From Rs1 sp029027825 (GTDB lineage Bacteria; Pseudomonadota; Gammaproteobacteria; Pseudomonadales; Balneatricaceae): 64,000 bases of DNA. The position numbers and the translations under genes were made by a program. The DNA is taken from contig CP093399.1 of NCBI GenBank assembly GCA_029027825.1, forward strand, positions 930,001 through 994,000. Direction: 5' to 3'. Under the pieces are notes generated by a model. That model searched no databases. It was not told the DNA's origin and was given only the letters and a program-made list of their open reading frames with translations. Shown here one piece after another: positions 1 to 8,621 of this stretch. Within the stretch, counting starts at the first letter, position 1. Each line of letters begins with the position of its first letter.

Positions 1-681
1 TGGTATACCAGTCTGCTGCAAAATGACGGGTTTATGGATGCCGCTTGGATGACCTTAAAAGTGGCAGTGGTCAGCGCAACTTTAGCGACGGTGCTGGGGA
101 CAATGGCCGCTTTAGTGATGATTCGCGGTGGTCTTTTCAGAGGTAGAACTTTGTTTTCAGGGATGATTTACGCACCCTTGGTGATGCCAGAGGTGATTAC
201 GGGTCTCTCGCTGTTGCTTTTATTCGTGGCAATCGGCTGGGATCGAGGATTTTGGACCATTACCGTGGCGCACATTACTTTTTCAATGTGTTATGTGGCC
301 GTGGTGGTCTCCTCCAGATTAGTGACCTTTGATCAATCATTAGAGGAGGCGGCCCTCGATCTTGGCTGTAATAAGGTCAGTGCTTTCTTTCAAATCACCT
401 TGCCGATAATTGCGCCCTCTATTATCGCCGCTTGGTTATTAGCTTTTACCTTGTCGCTCGACGATCTGGTGATAGCATCCTTTACCTCAGGCCCTGGGGC
501 AACGACTCTGCCGATGAAAATATATTCGCAAGTGCGGCTAGGTTTAAGTCCTGAAATTAATGCGCTCTCAACTATTTTAATTGTGATTGTTTCCTGTGGG
601 GTGATTGTAGCATCGCTGCTCACTAAGAGATCTGCACTAAAGAAAAGTCAGTACGAACAACAGGCAAACGCATCGGCCTAG
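1..681 (+). CDS. potI: Spermidine/putrescine ABC transporter permease, PotI type (5' end outside window)
   Basis: Inner-membrane permease of a polyamine ABC importer. The reading frame is open from base 1 (WYTSLLQND...), which matches the periplasmic segment that precedes the second membrane helix in PotI/PotC proteins, so the true start lies upstream and the ATG at 34 is internal. Several hydrophobic helices follow. The EAA loop that contacts the ATPase is seen as EEAALDLGCNKVSAFFQITLP. The segment DDLVIASFTSGPGATTLPMKIYS is typical of PotC/PotI. The gene is followed after about 100 bp by agmatinase and then by gamma-glutamylpolyamine synthetase, which supports a polyamine substrate. Choosing PotI over PotC is by context and overall resemblance. 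Confidence 0.88.
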   Translation, partial: WYTSLLQNDGFMDAAWMTLKVAVVSATLATVLGTMAALVMIRGGLFRGRTLFSGMIYAPLVMPEVITGLSLLLLFVAIGWDRGFWTITVAHITFSMCYVAVVVSSRLVTFDQSLEEAALDLGCNKVSAFFQITLPIIAPSIIAAWLLAFTLSLDDLVIASFTSGPGATTLPMKIYSQVRLGLSPEINALSTILIVIVSCGVIVASLLTKRSALKKSQYEQQANASA

Positions 682-781
682 GAGCTTGACCTTGAACAGC
701 AATGTACGCTGGCGCTGGGTAATGAGTAAAAATTTGGCTTTAAAGCCGCTGAAATTAAGAGTGAGAGGATAGTAAATAGCT

Positions 782-1762
782 ATGTCAGATGTAGAGCAAA
801 GTAGTGAACTCAGTGAGTTCACTAATATTGATTTAGCGGTCACTAGAGACAGCTATTACGGCACCATAGCAGAGCCTGTATATAGTGGTGTTCTAAGCTT
901 TATGCGGCGCAAGTACACTAAAGATTTAGCAAATGTTGATGTTGCGGTAGTCGGTGTACCTTTTGATTTGTCTGTCACTAATCGCCCCGGGGCCCGTTTT
1001 GGTCCCAGATCAGTCAGAGAGGCCTCAGCGCAACTAGCTTGGGGTAAAGCCTGGGGCTGGGGAATTGATCCCTTTGATGAATTAAGTGTCGTCGATTGGG
1101 GAGATTGCCTATTTGATCCAGGCAGGCCCGCAGCAATTCCACAGGCGTTAGAGCAACAGTTTAGCCATATATTGGCCCAAAATGTCGCGACCTTGGCGAT
1201 CGGCGGCGATCACTTTGTCACTTATCCGATTTTGCAAGCACATGCTAAAAAGCACGGTAAAATGTCACTAATTCACTTTGATGCACACTGTGATACCTGG
1301 CGCGATGACTCGGCAAGAATTGATCACGGCACGATGTTTTTTCACGCGGCAAAGCAAGGTATTATTGACCCACAGAGTTCGGCGCAAATTGGCATACGTA
1401 CCCATAATAGTGAAACGCATGGTTTTAACATCTTTGATGCAGATCTAGTCCGTAAGTTAGGAGTGCCAGAGATTATAAAAAGGGTGCGGGCAATTGTCGC
1501 GGATAAGCCTTGTTACTTAACTTTTGACATAGATTGTCTAGACCCCTCTTGTGCGCCAGGCACTGGAACTCCTGTGGTGGGAGGCTTGCAAACCGCAGAA
1601 GCGCTAGAGTTACTGCGTGGATTGTCAGGTATCAATTTAGTGGGGATGGATCTGGTCGAAGTCTCGCCGAATTATGATGTAGCGCAAATTACCTCGCTGG
1701 CAGGGGCGACCATCGCACTTAATCTACTGTGTTTATTTGCCGCGGCAAAAAGATCGAAGTAA
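782..1762 (+). CDS. speB: Agmatinase (ureohydrolase family)
   Basis: Hydrolyses agmatine to putrescine and urea in the cytoplasm, using a binuclear manganese centre. The 326-residue product has the arginase-family metal motifs: GGDHF near residue 141, HFDAHCDT near 165-172 and DIDCLDPSCAPGTGTP near 249-264, with a late Glu in VEVSPNYD. The N-terminal PFD and RPGARFGP segments are typical of bacterial SpeB. The ATG is preceded by GAGAGGATAG at a somewhat long spacing. It lies between a polyamine permease and a putrescine-glutamylating enzyme, so it probably feeds putrescine into the downstream pathway. Guanidinobutyrase or another ureohydrolase specificity cannot be excluded from motifs alone. 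Confidence 0.9.
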   Translation: MSDVEQSSELSEFTNIDLAVTRDSYYGTIAEPVYSGVLSFMRRKYTKDLANVDVAVVGVPFDLSVTNRPGARFGPRSVREASAQLAWGKAWGWGIDPFDELSVVDWGDCLFDPGRPAAIPQALEQQFSHILAQNVATLAIGGDHFVTYPILQAHAKKHGKMSLIHFDAHCDTWRDDSARIDHGTMFFHAAKQGIIDPQSSAQIGIRTHNSETHGFNIFDADLVRKLGVPEIIKRVRAIVADKPCYLTFDIDCLDPSCAPGTGTPVVGGLQTAEALELLRGLSGINLVGMDLVEVSPNYDVAQITSLAGATIALNLLCLFAAAKRSK

Positions 1763-1834
1763 CGGTGGTGATTCAGGCTAAATATAGGAAGTATGCATCC
1801 CTCTCGAATAGAGAATAAAATTCAGAGGCTGGAT

Positions 1835-1881
1835 GAGACCGCAGCATAACGTTGCGAGCGCAGTAATTCTGCAGCGGTCTC
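1835..1881. repeat. Short palindromic element, GAGACC family copy 1
   Basis: A 47-bp imperfect palindrome with perfect 8-bp ends GAGACCGC and GCGGTCTC. The left half continues AGCATAACGTTGCGAGCGCAG, which closely resembles the left half of the element at 10959-11029. No target-site duplication is obvious here. It is probably a remnant of a non-autonomous insertion element or another mobile palindrome. Confidence 0.55.
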
Positions 1882-1927
1882 TAGATAAAAATAAGCCACA
1901 TCAGCCACATTAATCAGAGCAAATTAA

Positions 1928-1969
1928 ATTAGTGTGGATACATTAGTGCGGATATATTAGTGAGAAAAT
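1928..1969. repeat. Three tandem 14-bp repeats
   Basis: Three successive 14-mers start ATTAGTGTGGATAC, ATTAGTGCGGATAT and ATTAGTGAGAAAAT. They lie in the 355-bp gap between agmatinase and the gamma-glutamylpolyamine synthetase gene. Regularly spaced repeats upstream of a gene could be regulator sites. This is a positional inference only. Confidence 0.5.
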
Positions 1970-2021
1970 AGAGCCCCAAAGAATGAGATATAGGACATAT
2001 TTCATACATATAACGTTAAAT

Positions 2022-2056
2022 CAAACCAAACCAAACCAACCCAAACCAAACCAAAT
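2022..2056. repeat. AAACC pentanucleotide microsatellite upstream of puuA
   Basis: About seven tandem AAACC-like pentamers with one variant unit (AACCC) end about 60 bp before the puuA start. A 5-bp unit number change would alter promoter spacing, so length variation could influence expression. No promoter boxes were identified with confidence. Confidence 0.6.
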
Positions 2057-2117
2057 AGGCATGGCCGATAGATTTACTGCTTTTCGGCCAAGCACATAGT
2101 GACAGTAGAGACCTAAA

Positions 2118-3506
2118 ATGCAGATACCTAATGACTTATTTGATCTTGCTACATTTAACAGTAAAGTGGCAGATTTTTTAGCCAAACACCCTGAAACAGA
2201 ACGTTTAGAACTGCTCTTTGTTGATCTTAATGGGGTGTTGCGCGGTAAGTGGTTACCAGTGTCTTCACTTTATAAGCTGGCAGAAGGGGCTTTTAGAATG
2301 CCGCGCTCGGTGTGCTTTGTCGATATATGGAGCGATGATGTCACCGAGTTAGGTCTCGGTTTAAAAGTGGGGGATCCGGACGGCATTTGTCTACCAATAA
2401 TAGAGACCTTAGCGCCTATCCCCTGGGCGAATGTTCCCAGTGCGCAAATGCTCTTAAGCATGTTAGATCAAGATGACATGCAACCTTGTCAGTATTCACC
2501 GCGAGTAATGTTGGACAGGCAGCTCAGCGCTCTTAAGCTGCAGGGGTTGACGCCGGTAGTGGCCACTGAACTGGAATTTTACTTCATCGATCCTCAATTA
2601 AATAATAGCCATCCACAAAAACCGTTGAACAGTGATGGTCGTCGCCTCGATGAAGATCAACAGTACAGCATGGAGCAATTGGAACAATTTGAGGCGGTAT
2701 TGCAAGATATATTACACACAGCTGATATTCAGAATCTGCCGGTGGATACCACCATTGCAGAGTGTGGGCCCGGCCAGTTTGAAATAAATTTACTCCATCA
2801 AAACGATGCTCTGCTAGCTGCGGATCAGGCAATATTATTAAAGCGACTAATTAAACAAGTGGCTAAAAAACACCATTTAAGAGCCAGCTTTATGGCCAAA
2901 CCGTACGCCGCTGAAATGGGTAATGGCATGCACGTACATGCCAGTTTGAATAACAGCCAAGGAAAAAATGTTTTTGCCAGTGAAAATGGAGAAATTCATC
3001 CGCTACTGGAAAAGTGCGTGGCGGGGTTATTGAAAAGCATGCCTGATACTCAATTGATCTATGCACCCCATGCCAATTCTTATCGCAGGTATAGCCCAGG
3101 TTTCTTCGCTCCTATATCTCCATGTTGGGGATATGATCATCGTGCTGCAGCGGTGCGAATACCCGCTATCGAAGGGGCGGCGGCTCGTTTAGAGCACCGA
3201 GTATCTGGTGCAGATACAAATCCCTATCTGGTGATCGCAGCGGTATTAGCGGGAATGCGCTACGGTTTAAATGAGAGCTTGGCACTGGCTGCACCGTTAA
3301 ATATAGATACTGATATAACCAAGCTACAACCAATGACCCGACACTGGGCAGTCGCTATTGAGCAGTTGCGCGAATCTACTTTCGTCAGAGAATTTTTCGG
3401 TGCAGAATTTTGCCGGGTTTACGCGGCGATTAAAAATCGTGAAGAGCTAAAATTTGCCGATACCATCACCAGCTTTGAGTGTGCAACATACCTGCTAAAG
3501 GTGTGA
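2118..3506 (+). CDS. puuA: Gamma-glutamylpolyamine synthetase (glutamine synthetase family, PuuA-like)
   Basis: ATP-dependent ligase joining glutamate to putrescine or another polyamine, the first step of the glutamylated-putrescine pathway. At 462 residues it has the size of PuuA. Glutamine synthetase landmarks are visible: ELEFYF (metal-binding Glu), ECGPGQFEINL, GNGMHVHASL (nucleotide and metal site) and the C-terminal RLEHRVSGADTNPYL. The N-terminal region with VDLNGVLRGKW is the beta-grasp domain typical of the PuuA/GlnA3 branch. Neighbouring agmatinase, permease, amidotransferase and aldehyde dehydrogenase genes support polyamine catabolism. Ordinary nitrogen-assimilating GlnA is unlikely from the context and from the divergent N-terminus. 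Confidence 0.88.
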   Translation: MQIPNDLFDLATFNSKVADFLAKHPETERLELLFVDLNGVLRGKWLPVSSLYKLAEGAFRMPRSVCFVDIWSDDVTELGLGLKVGDPDGICLPIIETLAPIPWANVPSAQMLLSMLDQDDMQPCQYSPRVMLDRQLSALKLQGLTPVVATELEFYFIDPQLNNSHPQKPLNSDGRRLDEDQQYSMEQLEQFEAVLQDILHTADIQNLPVDTTIAECGPGQFEINLLHQNDALLAADQAILLKRLIKQVAKKHHLRASFMAKPYAAEMGNGMHVHASLNNSQGKNVFASENGEIHPLLEKCVAGLLKSMPDTQLIYAPHANSYRRYSPGFFAPISPCWGYDHRAAAVRIPAIEGAAARLEHRVSGADTNPYLVIAAVLAGMRYGLNESLALAAPLNIDTDITKLQPMTRHWAVAIEQLRESTFVREFFGAEFCRVYAAIKNREELKFADTITSFECATYLLKV

Positions 3507-3559
3507 GTGGTTCACAGCGCTAAATAGTTGATAAAATTAAGAGCAAAAGCGGGGGCTAG

Positions 3560-3596
3560 AGAGCTTCTATTCACGCTTAAGCTCTAAATTTTCTTT
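3560..3596 (+). terminator. Probable intrinsic terminator after puuA
   Basis: A 7-bp inverted repeat, AGAGCTT and AAGCTCT, with a 12-nt loop is followed by a T-rich run (AAATTTTCTTTT). It sits about 55 bp after the puuA stop codon, and the next gene starts about 190 bp further on. Confidence 0.5.
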
Positions 3597-3786
3597 TACT
3601 GTAACAACTGCTAAAGCCAGCAACAAAGCCACTGCTTTTCGGATCGATCCAACAAGTGCAACAGGCTTCTAGAAAGCAGTGAAAATTTACTATATTATCC
3701 ATCACAGAATGTCGATAAAAAATAATACCTGAATCCTTAAGTGTCAAAGTAACATCACAGATTCCGGTAATAGCAAGAGCGCAGCA

Positions 3787-4542
3787 ATGAAACAGATTAC
3801 GCTAGGAATATTGGAAACAGGAGTTCCCCCAGAAGAGTTCCGTGACCAATATAAAAGTTATCCTGAGATGTTTAAAAGCTTATTAAAAGATAGCGATGCC
3901 GATTTAAAATTTAAATTTTTTCATATACTAGAAGGTGATATACCAGCCGCTGCAAATGAGTGCGATGCGTGGCTAATTACCGGTTCCAAACACGGCGTAT
4001 ATGAGGAGCACCAGTGGATAGCCCCGCTGATGACGCTTATACAACAGGCTTATAGCGCCGATATCCCGATGGTCGGAATCTGCTTCGGCCATCAGTTGAT
4101 TGCTCAGGCGCTGGGTGGCAAAGTACACAAATCTGCCAAAGGTTGGAGTCTTGGGGTCAGTGAGTATCAGATACAGCAGGCCGCTAGTTGGATGACAGAC
4201 GTCCCTGAACGCTTTGCTATACAAGCTTACCATCAAGATCAGGTCATAGAATTACCAGAAAATACTCAAGTTATTGCCCGCTCTGATTTTTGCCCTTATG
4301 CCGCACTAAATTTTAATGACAAGGCTATTTCATTTCAGGGGCACCCTGAATTAGATGCTGACTACACCGCTAAATTACTGACCAGTCGTCGCGCTTTAAA
4401 ATTAGTTCCTTATCAGCAGAGTACGCAGGCGATACAAGATATAAATAAACCTATTCAGCGACAGTTAGTTGCGCAGTGGGTTTGTGAATTTTTACGCTTT
4501 AAATTAAGTCGCAACAAAGACCTGCTGGTTGATGTAGACTAA
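3787..4542 (+). CDS. Class I glutamine amidotransferase-like protein
   Basis: A 251-residue protein of the GATase1 (triad) superfamily. The nucleophile elbow GICFGHQ places the cysteine near residue 99, and SFQGHPELD supplies His and Glu near 186 and 188. The sequence resembles stand-alone GMP-synthase-like amidotransferases more than PuuD. In this position it may hydrolyse gamma-glutamyl-GABA or a related glutamylated intermediate released from the PuuA pathway. That assignment rests on context, not on specific residues. Downstream lies an aldehyde dehydrogenase gene only 46 bp away. Confidence 0.75.
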   Translation: MKQITLGILETGVPPEEFRDQYKSYPEMFKSLLKDSDADLKFKFFHILEGDIPAAANECDAWLITGSKHGVYEEHQWIAPLMTLIQQAYSADIPMVGICFGHQLIAQALGGKVHKSAKGWSLGVSEYQIQQAASWMTDVPERFAIQAYHQDQVIELPENTQVIARSDFCPYAALNFNDKAISFQGHPELDADYTAKLLTSRRALKLVPYQQSTQAIQDINKPIQRQLVAQWVCEFLRFKLSRNKDLLVDVD

Positions 4543-4588
4543 TTTCAAATAACTATTGTGCCAAGGGCACTATGTTTAGGAGATGAAA

Positions 4589-6022
4589 ATGTTAGATAAA
4601 CGTAATTTTTATATAATTGGAGCTTGGGTCGCCCCGGCAAAAGCTAACGATTTTGACGTGATCAATCCCGCGACCGAGCAAACCTGTGCAATTATTTCGC
4701 TAGGTGATAACGCCGATACCGATGCCGCAGTTGCAGCGGCTCGTAATGCCTTTGTCAGCTGGTCAGAAACGCCAAAAGCTGAACGATTGAGATTGCTCAA
4801 AGCCTTATTAGAAGAGTATAAAAAGCGCTCTGCAGATATGGCACAAGCGATATCGATGGAAATGGGTGCCCCGATAGATTTGGCGACAGTGGCCCAAGCG
4901 GGCTCAGGATCAGGACACATTAAAGGCTTTATTGAAGCTTTTGCAGACATGGAATTTGAAAGCCCAATTAGCGATGACAATCATAGCGAGCAAATAATCA
5001 AAGAGCCTATCGGAGTCTGCGGATTAATTACCCCGTGGAACTGGCCGATGAACCAAGTGACCTTAAAAGTGATACCCGCTCTAGCGGTTGGTTGTACTGT
5101 CGTCTTAAAACCTTCTGAAATAGCTCCTTTGTCTTCTATAGTGTTCGCAGAAATTATAGATGCAGTAGGCTTTCCAGCGGGCGTATTTAACTTAGTCAAT
5201 GGCGATGGTGTAGGGGTAGGCACACAATTATCCTCACACCCAGATGTTGACATGCTGTCTTTCACGGGCTCAACTCGCGCCGGTGCTTTAATTACCAAAG
5301 CAGCGGCGGATACCGTAAAGCGGGTCACTTTAGAGCTGGGCGGTAAAGGGGCAAATATCATATTCGCCGATGCGGATCAAAAAGCGGTCAAACGGGGAGT
5401 AATCCACTGTTTTGGCAATACCGGACAATCTTGTAATGCGCCTTCGCGGATGTTGGTGGAACGTTCAATCTACGCGCAGGCCGTCGAAACTGCGCAGGCT
5501 GCGGCCAATGCAGTGCAAGTCGCTAGCCCGACAGAAAACGGTCGTCACATAGGTCCGGTGATCAGCCAGTTACAATACGATAAAATTCAAGCATTGATTG
5601 CAGCGGGTATTGAAGAGGGCGCACGATTAGTCGCTGGTGGCTTGGGCCGTCCTGAAGGTTTAGAGCAAGGTTACTATGTGCAGCCAACCATTTTTGCCGA
5701 CGTGAATAATCAAATGCGGATTGCCCGTGAAGAAGTATTTGGCCCAGTACTAGCCATCATACCTTTTGATACCGAAGAGCAAGCGATCGCCATCGCCAAC
5801 GATACAGTGTATGGATTGACCAACTATATTCAAACTCAAGATCCAGAAAAGGCCAAGCGGGTAGCGAGAAAATTACGCAGTGGCATGGTCAGAGTTAATG
5901 GTATTGACTCAAAGGGAACATCACCCTTTGGTGGCTATAAGCAATCAGGCAATGGCCGTGAAGGAGGCGTTTGGGGTCTAGAGGATTTCTTAGAAATTAA
6001 GCACGTCACTGATTGGCAGTAA
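4589..6022 (+). CDS. NAD(P)-dependent aldehyde dehydrogenase
   Basis: Oxidises an aldehyde to a carboxylate. In this neighbourhood the likely substrate is gamma-glutamyl-gamma-aminobutyraldehyde or another polyamine-derived aldehyde. The family signatures are present: PWNWP with the catalytic Asn near residue 151, LELGGKGANI with the general base Glu near 249, and FGNTGQSCNAPSRM with the nucleophilic Cys near 282. The ATG at 4589 is chosen because AGGAG lies 6 bp upstream. An in-frame ATG at 4583 directly abuts that ribosome binding site. Exact substrate specificity (PuuC-like or other) is not visible. Confidence 0.85.
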   Translation: MLDKRNFYIIGAWVAPAKANDFDVINPATEQTCAIISLGDNADTDAAVAAARNAFVSWSETPKAERLRLLKALLEEYKKRSADMAQAISMEMGAPIDLATVAQAGSGSGHIKGFIEAFADMEFESPISDDNHSEQIIKEPIGVCGLITPWNWPMNQVTLKVIPALAVGCTVVLKPSEIAPLSSIVFAEIIDAVGFPAGVFNLVNGDGVGVGTQLSSHPDVDMLSFTGSTRAGALITKAAADTVKRVTLELGGKGANIIFADADQKAVKRGVIHCFGNTGQSCNAPSRMLVERSIYAQAVETAQAAANAVQVASPTENGRHIGPVISQLQYDKIQALIAAGIEEGARLVAGGLGRPEGLEQGYYVQPTIFADVNNQMRIAREEVFGPVLAIIPFDTEEQAIAIANDTVYGLTNYIQTQDPEKAKRVARKLRSGMVRVNGIDSKGTSPFGGYKQSGNGREGGVWGLEDFLEIKHVTDWQ

Positions 6023-6050
6023 CCCTCCAAAACATCGCTTAAGTTGCGAT

Positions 6051-6076
6051 CCAGATCAGTCGCTATACTGATCTGG
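6051..6076 (+). terminator. Hairpin after aldehyde dehydrogenase, possible terminator
   Basis: A perfect 9-bp inverted repeat CCAGATCAG / CTGATCTGG with an 8-nt loop lies about 30 bp after the stop. No good T-tract follows, so it could be a factor-dependent terminator or an mRNA-end stabiliser. Confidence 0.4.
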
Positions 6077-6204
6077 CACTGGCTAGTCAACCAAGACTTA
6101 GCCAATTTCAATAATCCCAACGCTTATCAAGCAGCAACAGCTTGACCCATCTGACCTCACCAATTATCGATTAAAGTTCCCGCCAAAATTCAGCATCTCC
6201 CCTG

Positions 6205-7085
6205 AGACAGAAAAAAGACTTTAAAAGATTAGTTTGACCACAGAGGACACAGAGGAGGGATTTAAAGATCAAAACCTAGAACATTATTGGCTTACTCATT
6301 ATTCGGGTCTTTGTTTTTGCTTGGTTTTAATGTGTTCTCTGTGCAGCGCAGCGCCTCTGTGACCTCTGTGTGAGTAAAGCCCTTAGGGTTTTGGTTGTTG
6401 GTCTTGCTAAGTATTTAGTCTTTCTAGTCATCTAGTGTTTTCTCTGTGCAGCGTAGTATCTGTGTGATCTAGGTGATGAAAAAAAGAGATTAAAAGATTG
6501 GTTTTACCACAGAGGTCACAGAGGTCACAGAGGAGGGATTTAAAGATCAAAACCTAGAATATTATTGGCTTGCTAAATATTTAGGTCTTTGTTTTTGCAA
6601 GGTTTTAATGTTTCCTCTGTGCAGCGAAGCGCCTCTGTGACCTCTGTGGTGAAAAAAGCCCTTAGGGTTTTGATTGTTGCTCTTGCTAAGTCTTTGGTCT
6701 TTATAGTCTGTTAGGATTTTCTCTGTGTAGCGTAGTGTCTGTGTGATCTCGGTGATGAAAAAAAGAGATTGAAAGATTGATTTACCACAGAGATCACAGA
6801 GGAGGGATTTAAAGATCAAAACCTAGAATATTATTGGCTTACTAAATATTAGGGTCTTTGTTTTTGCTAGGTTTTAATGTTTTCTCTTTGCAGCGAAGAG
6901 CCTCTGTGACCTCTGTGGTGAAAAAAGGCCCTTAATAAGGTTGGTTTAGCCGCGGAAGCTCGGGGCACACAGAACAGGGATTTAAAAGACTAGGTCCTGA
7001 CAGATTTTTGTCTTACTAAGTATTAGGTATTTGGTTTCTCTAGCCTTTAATGATTTCTCTGTGTAGCGAAGCGCCTCCGGTGGTA
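6205..7085. repeat. R1 palindromic repeat block (CACAGAGG family)
   Basis: About 0.9 kb with no credible gene. It consists of alternating R1 half-units: ACCACAGAGGTCACAGAGG-type arms followed by GAGGGATTTAAAGAT, and the reverse arms CTCTGTGCAGCG...CCTCTGTGACCTCTGTGG followed by a GCCCTTAGGG box. Short frames running through it (for example antisense at 6562-6819) are repeat translations, not genes. Confidence 0.85.
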
Positions 7086-7276
7086 AGTTGTTTCCTCGCT
7101 GAAAAATGAAAATTTAGTTAGAAAGTGACAAGCTAGAAAGCTCAATTTCTGCACTAAACATGTGTAATACCTCTTCATAAAATTCCAGCTATATTTGTTG
7201 CTAGATAAACATGGTGATATTATTACTGCTTGTGAGTGGATTCAACGTACTCAGTGAACATAATGAGGAGTTCTAT

Positions 7277-7537
7277 ATGCCGACGATAAGTGAGTTTTTT
7301 GGTATTTTAATTCGCATGTATTATGATGATCATAATCCTCCTCACTTTCATGTGATTTATGGTGAGCATGAAGCACAAATTTGCATTAAAACTTTAGAAA
7401 CACTAAAAGGGAAATTGCCTAAACGTGTGTTTGCTATGGTATTAGAATGGGCTGTTGAACATCGTTCTGAGCTTAGTGCAGATTGGCAATTAGCCGAGTT
7501 ACATAAGCCGTTATGTAAAATTGAACCACTGGAATAA
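7277..7537 (+). CDS. DUF4160 domain protein
   Basis: An 86-residue protein with the DUF4160 pattern: MPTISEFFGILIRMYYDDHNPPHFHVIYGEHEA, then LKGKLPKR and WAVEHRSELSADWQLA. The ATG at 7277 is used rather than an upstream in-frame start at 7211, because GAGGAG lies 6 bp before it and the family begins with MPTIS. It is followed 2 bp later by a DUF2442 gene. This pairing is common and is often listed as a putative toxin-antitoxin-like module, but no biochemical role can be stated. A broken paralogue lies at 47329-47594. Confidence 0.85.
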   Translation: MPTISEFFGILIRMYYDDHNPPHFHVIYGEHEAQICIKTLETLKGKLPKRVFAMVLEWAVEHRSELSADWQLAELHKPLCKIEPLE

Positions 7538-7539
7538 TT

Positions 7540-7773
7540 ATGATTAAAGTTACTCAAGTCAAAGCATTGCCCAATTATATATTATCGTTAACCTTTAATG
7601 ATGGTGTCCAAGGTGAGGTCAGTATCAAAGAAAGGTTGTTTGGTGAAGTGTTTGAGCCATTAAAAGATACTGAGTATTTTAATCGAGTTTCAATTGATCC
7701 ACATGGTGTTGTTTGTTGGCCAAATAATGCAGATTTGGCATCAGATGTATTGTACGAAAAAATTAAACTTTAG
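7540..7773 (+). CDS. DUF2442 domain protein
   Basis: A 77-residue partner of the DUF4160 gene, separated from it by only 2 bp. The pattern FNDGVQGEVSIKERLFGEVFEPLKD and the C-terminal DLASDVLYEKI are typical of DUF2442. The stop codon TAG runs directly into an R1 repeat (TTTTCTCTGCGCGGCGCAGCG), so the repeat abuts the coding end. Function is unknown. A paralogue lies at 47606-47845. Confidence 0.85.
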   Translation: MIKVTQVKALPNYILSLTFNDGVQGEVSIKERLFGEVFEPLKDTEYFNRVSIDPHGVVCWPNNADLASDVLYEKIKL

Positions 7774-8600
7774 TTTTCTCTGCGCGGCGCAGCGTCTCTG
7801 TGACCTCTGTGGTGAAAAGGCCCTTAGGGTCTTGATTGTTGGTCTTACTCAGTATTTGGTCTTTCTAATCTTCTAAGGTTTTCTCTGTGCAGCGTAGTTG
7901 ACTGTGTGATCTCGGTGATGAAAAAAAGAGATTAAAAGATTGATTTACCACAGAGGTCACAGAGGAGGGATTTAAAGATCAAAACCTAGAATATTATTGG
8001 CGTGCTAAAGATTTAGGTCTTTGTTTTTGCTTGGTTGTAATGTTTTCTCTGTGCAGCGAAGATGACTGTGAGATATAGGAGAAGAAAAAAAGAGAATGAA
8101 AGAATGATTAACCACAGATGTCACAGAGGACACAGAGGAGGGATTTAAAAGATTAAGAGCTAGAGATTGTTGTCTTGCTAATTTAGGTCTTTGGTTTTGC
8201 TTGGTTTTAAGGTTTCCTCTGTGCAGCGAAGCGCCTCTGTGACCTCTGTGGTGAAAAAAGCCCTTAGGGTTTTGGTTGGTCTTGCTAAGTCTTTGGTCTT
8301 TATAGTCTGTTAGGGTCTTCTCTGTGCAGCGAAGCGCCTCTGTGACCTCTGTGGTGAAAAAAGCCCTTAGGGTTTTGGTTGGTCTTGCTAAGTCTTTGGT
8401 CTTTATAGTCTGTTAGGGTCTTCTCTGTGCAGCGCAGCGCCTCTGTGACCTCTGTGGTGAAAAAAGCCCTTAGGGTCTTGATTGTTGGTCTTGCTAAGTA
8501 TTCGGTCTTTCCAGTCTTTTAGGGTTTTCTCTGTGTGGCGTAGTGTCTCTGTGACCTCTGTGGTGAAAAAGCCCTTAGGGTTTTGGTTATTCGATCTTAC
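7771..8600. repeat. R1 palindromic repeat block
   Basis: About 0.83 kb of R1 units between the DUF2442 gene and the convergent aminotransferase gene. It includes two nearly identical consecutive copies of the CTCTGTGCAGCGAAGCGCC...GCCCTTAGGG...GGTCTTTATAGTCTGTTAGGG module around 8220-8420. No gene is supported in it. Confidence 0.85.
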
Positions 8601-8621
8601 TATGTAGGCAGTGTTGAGGTA

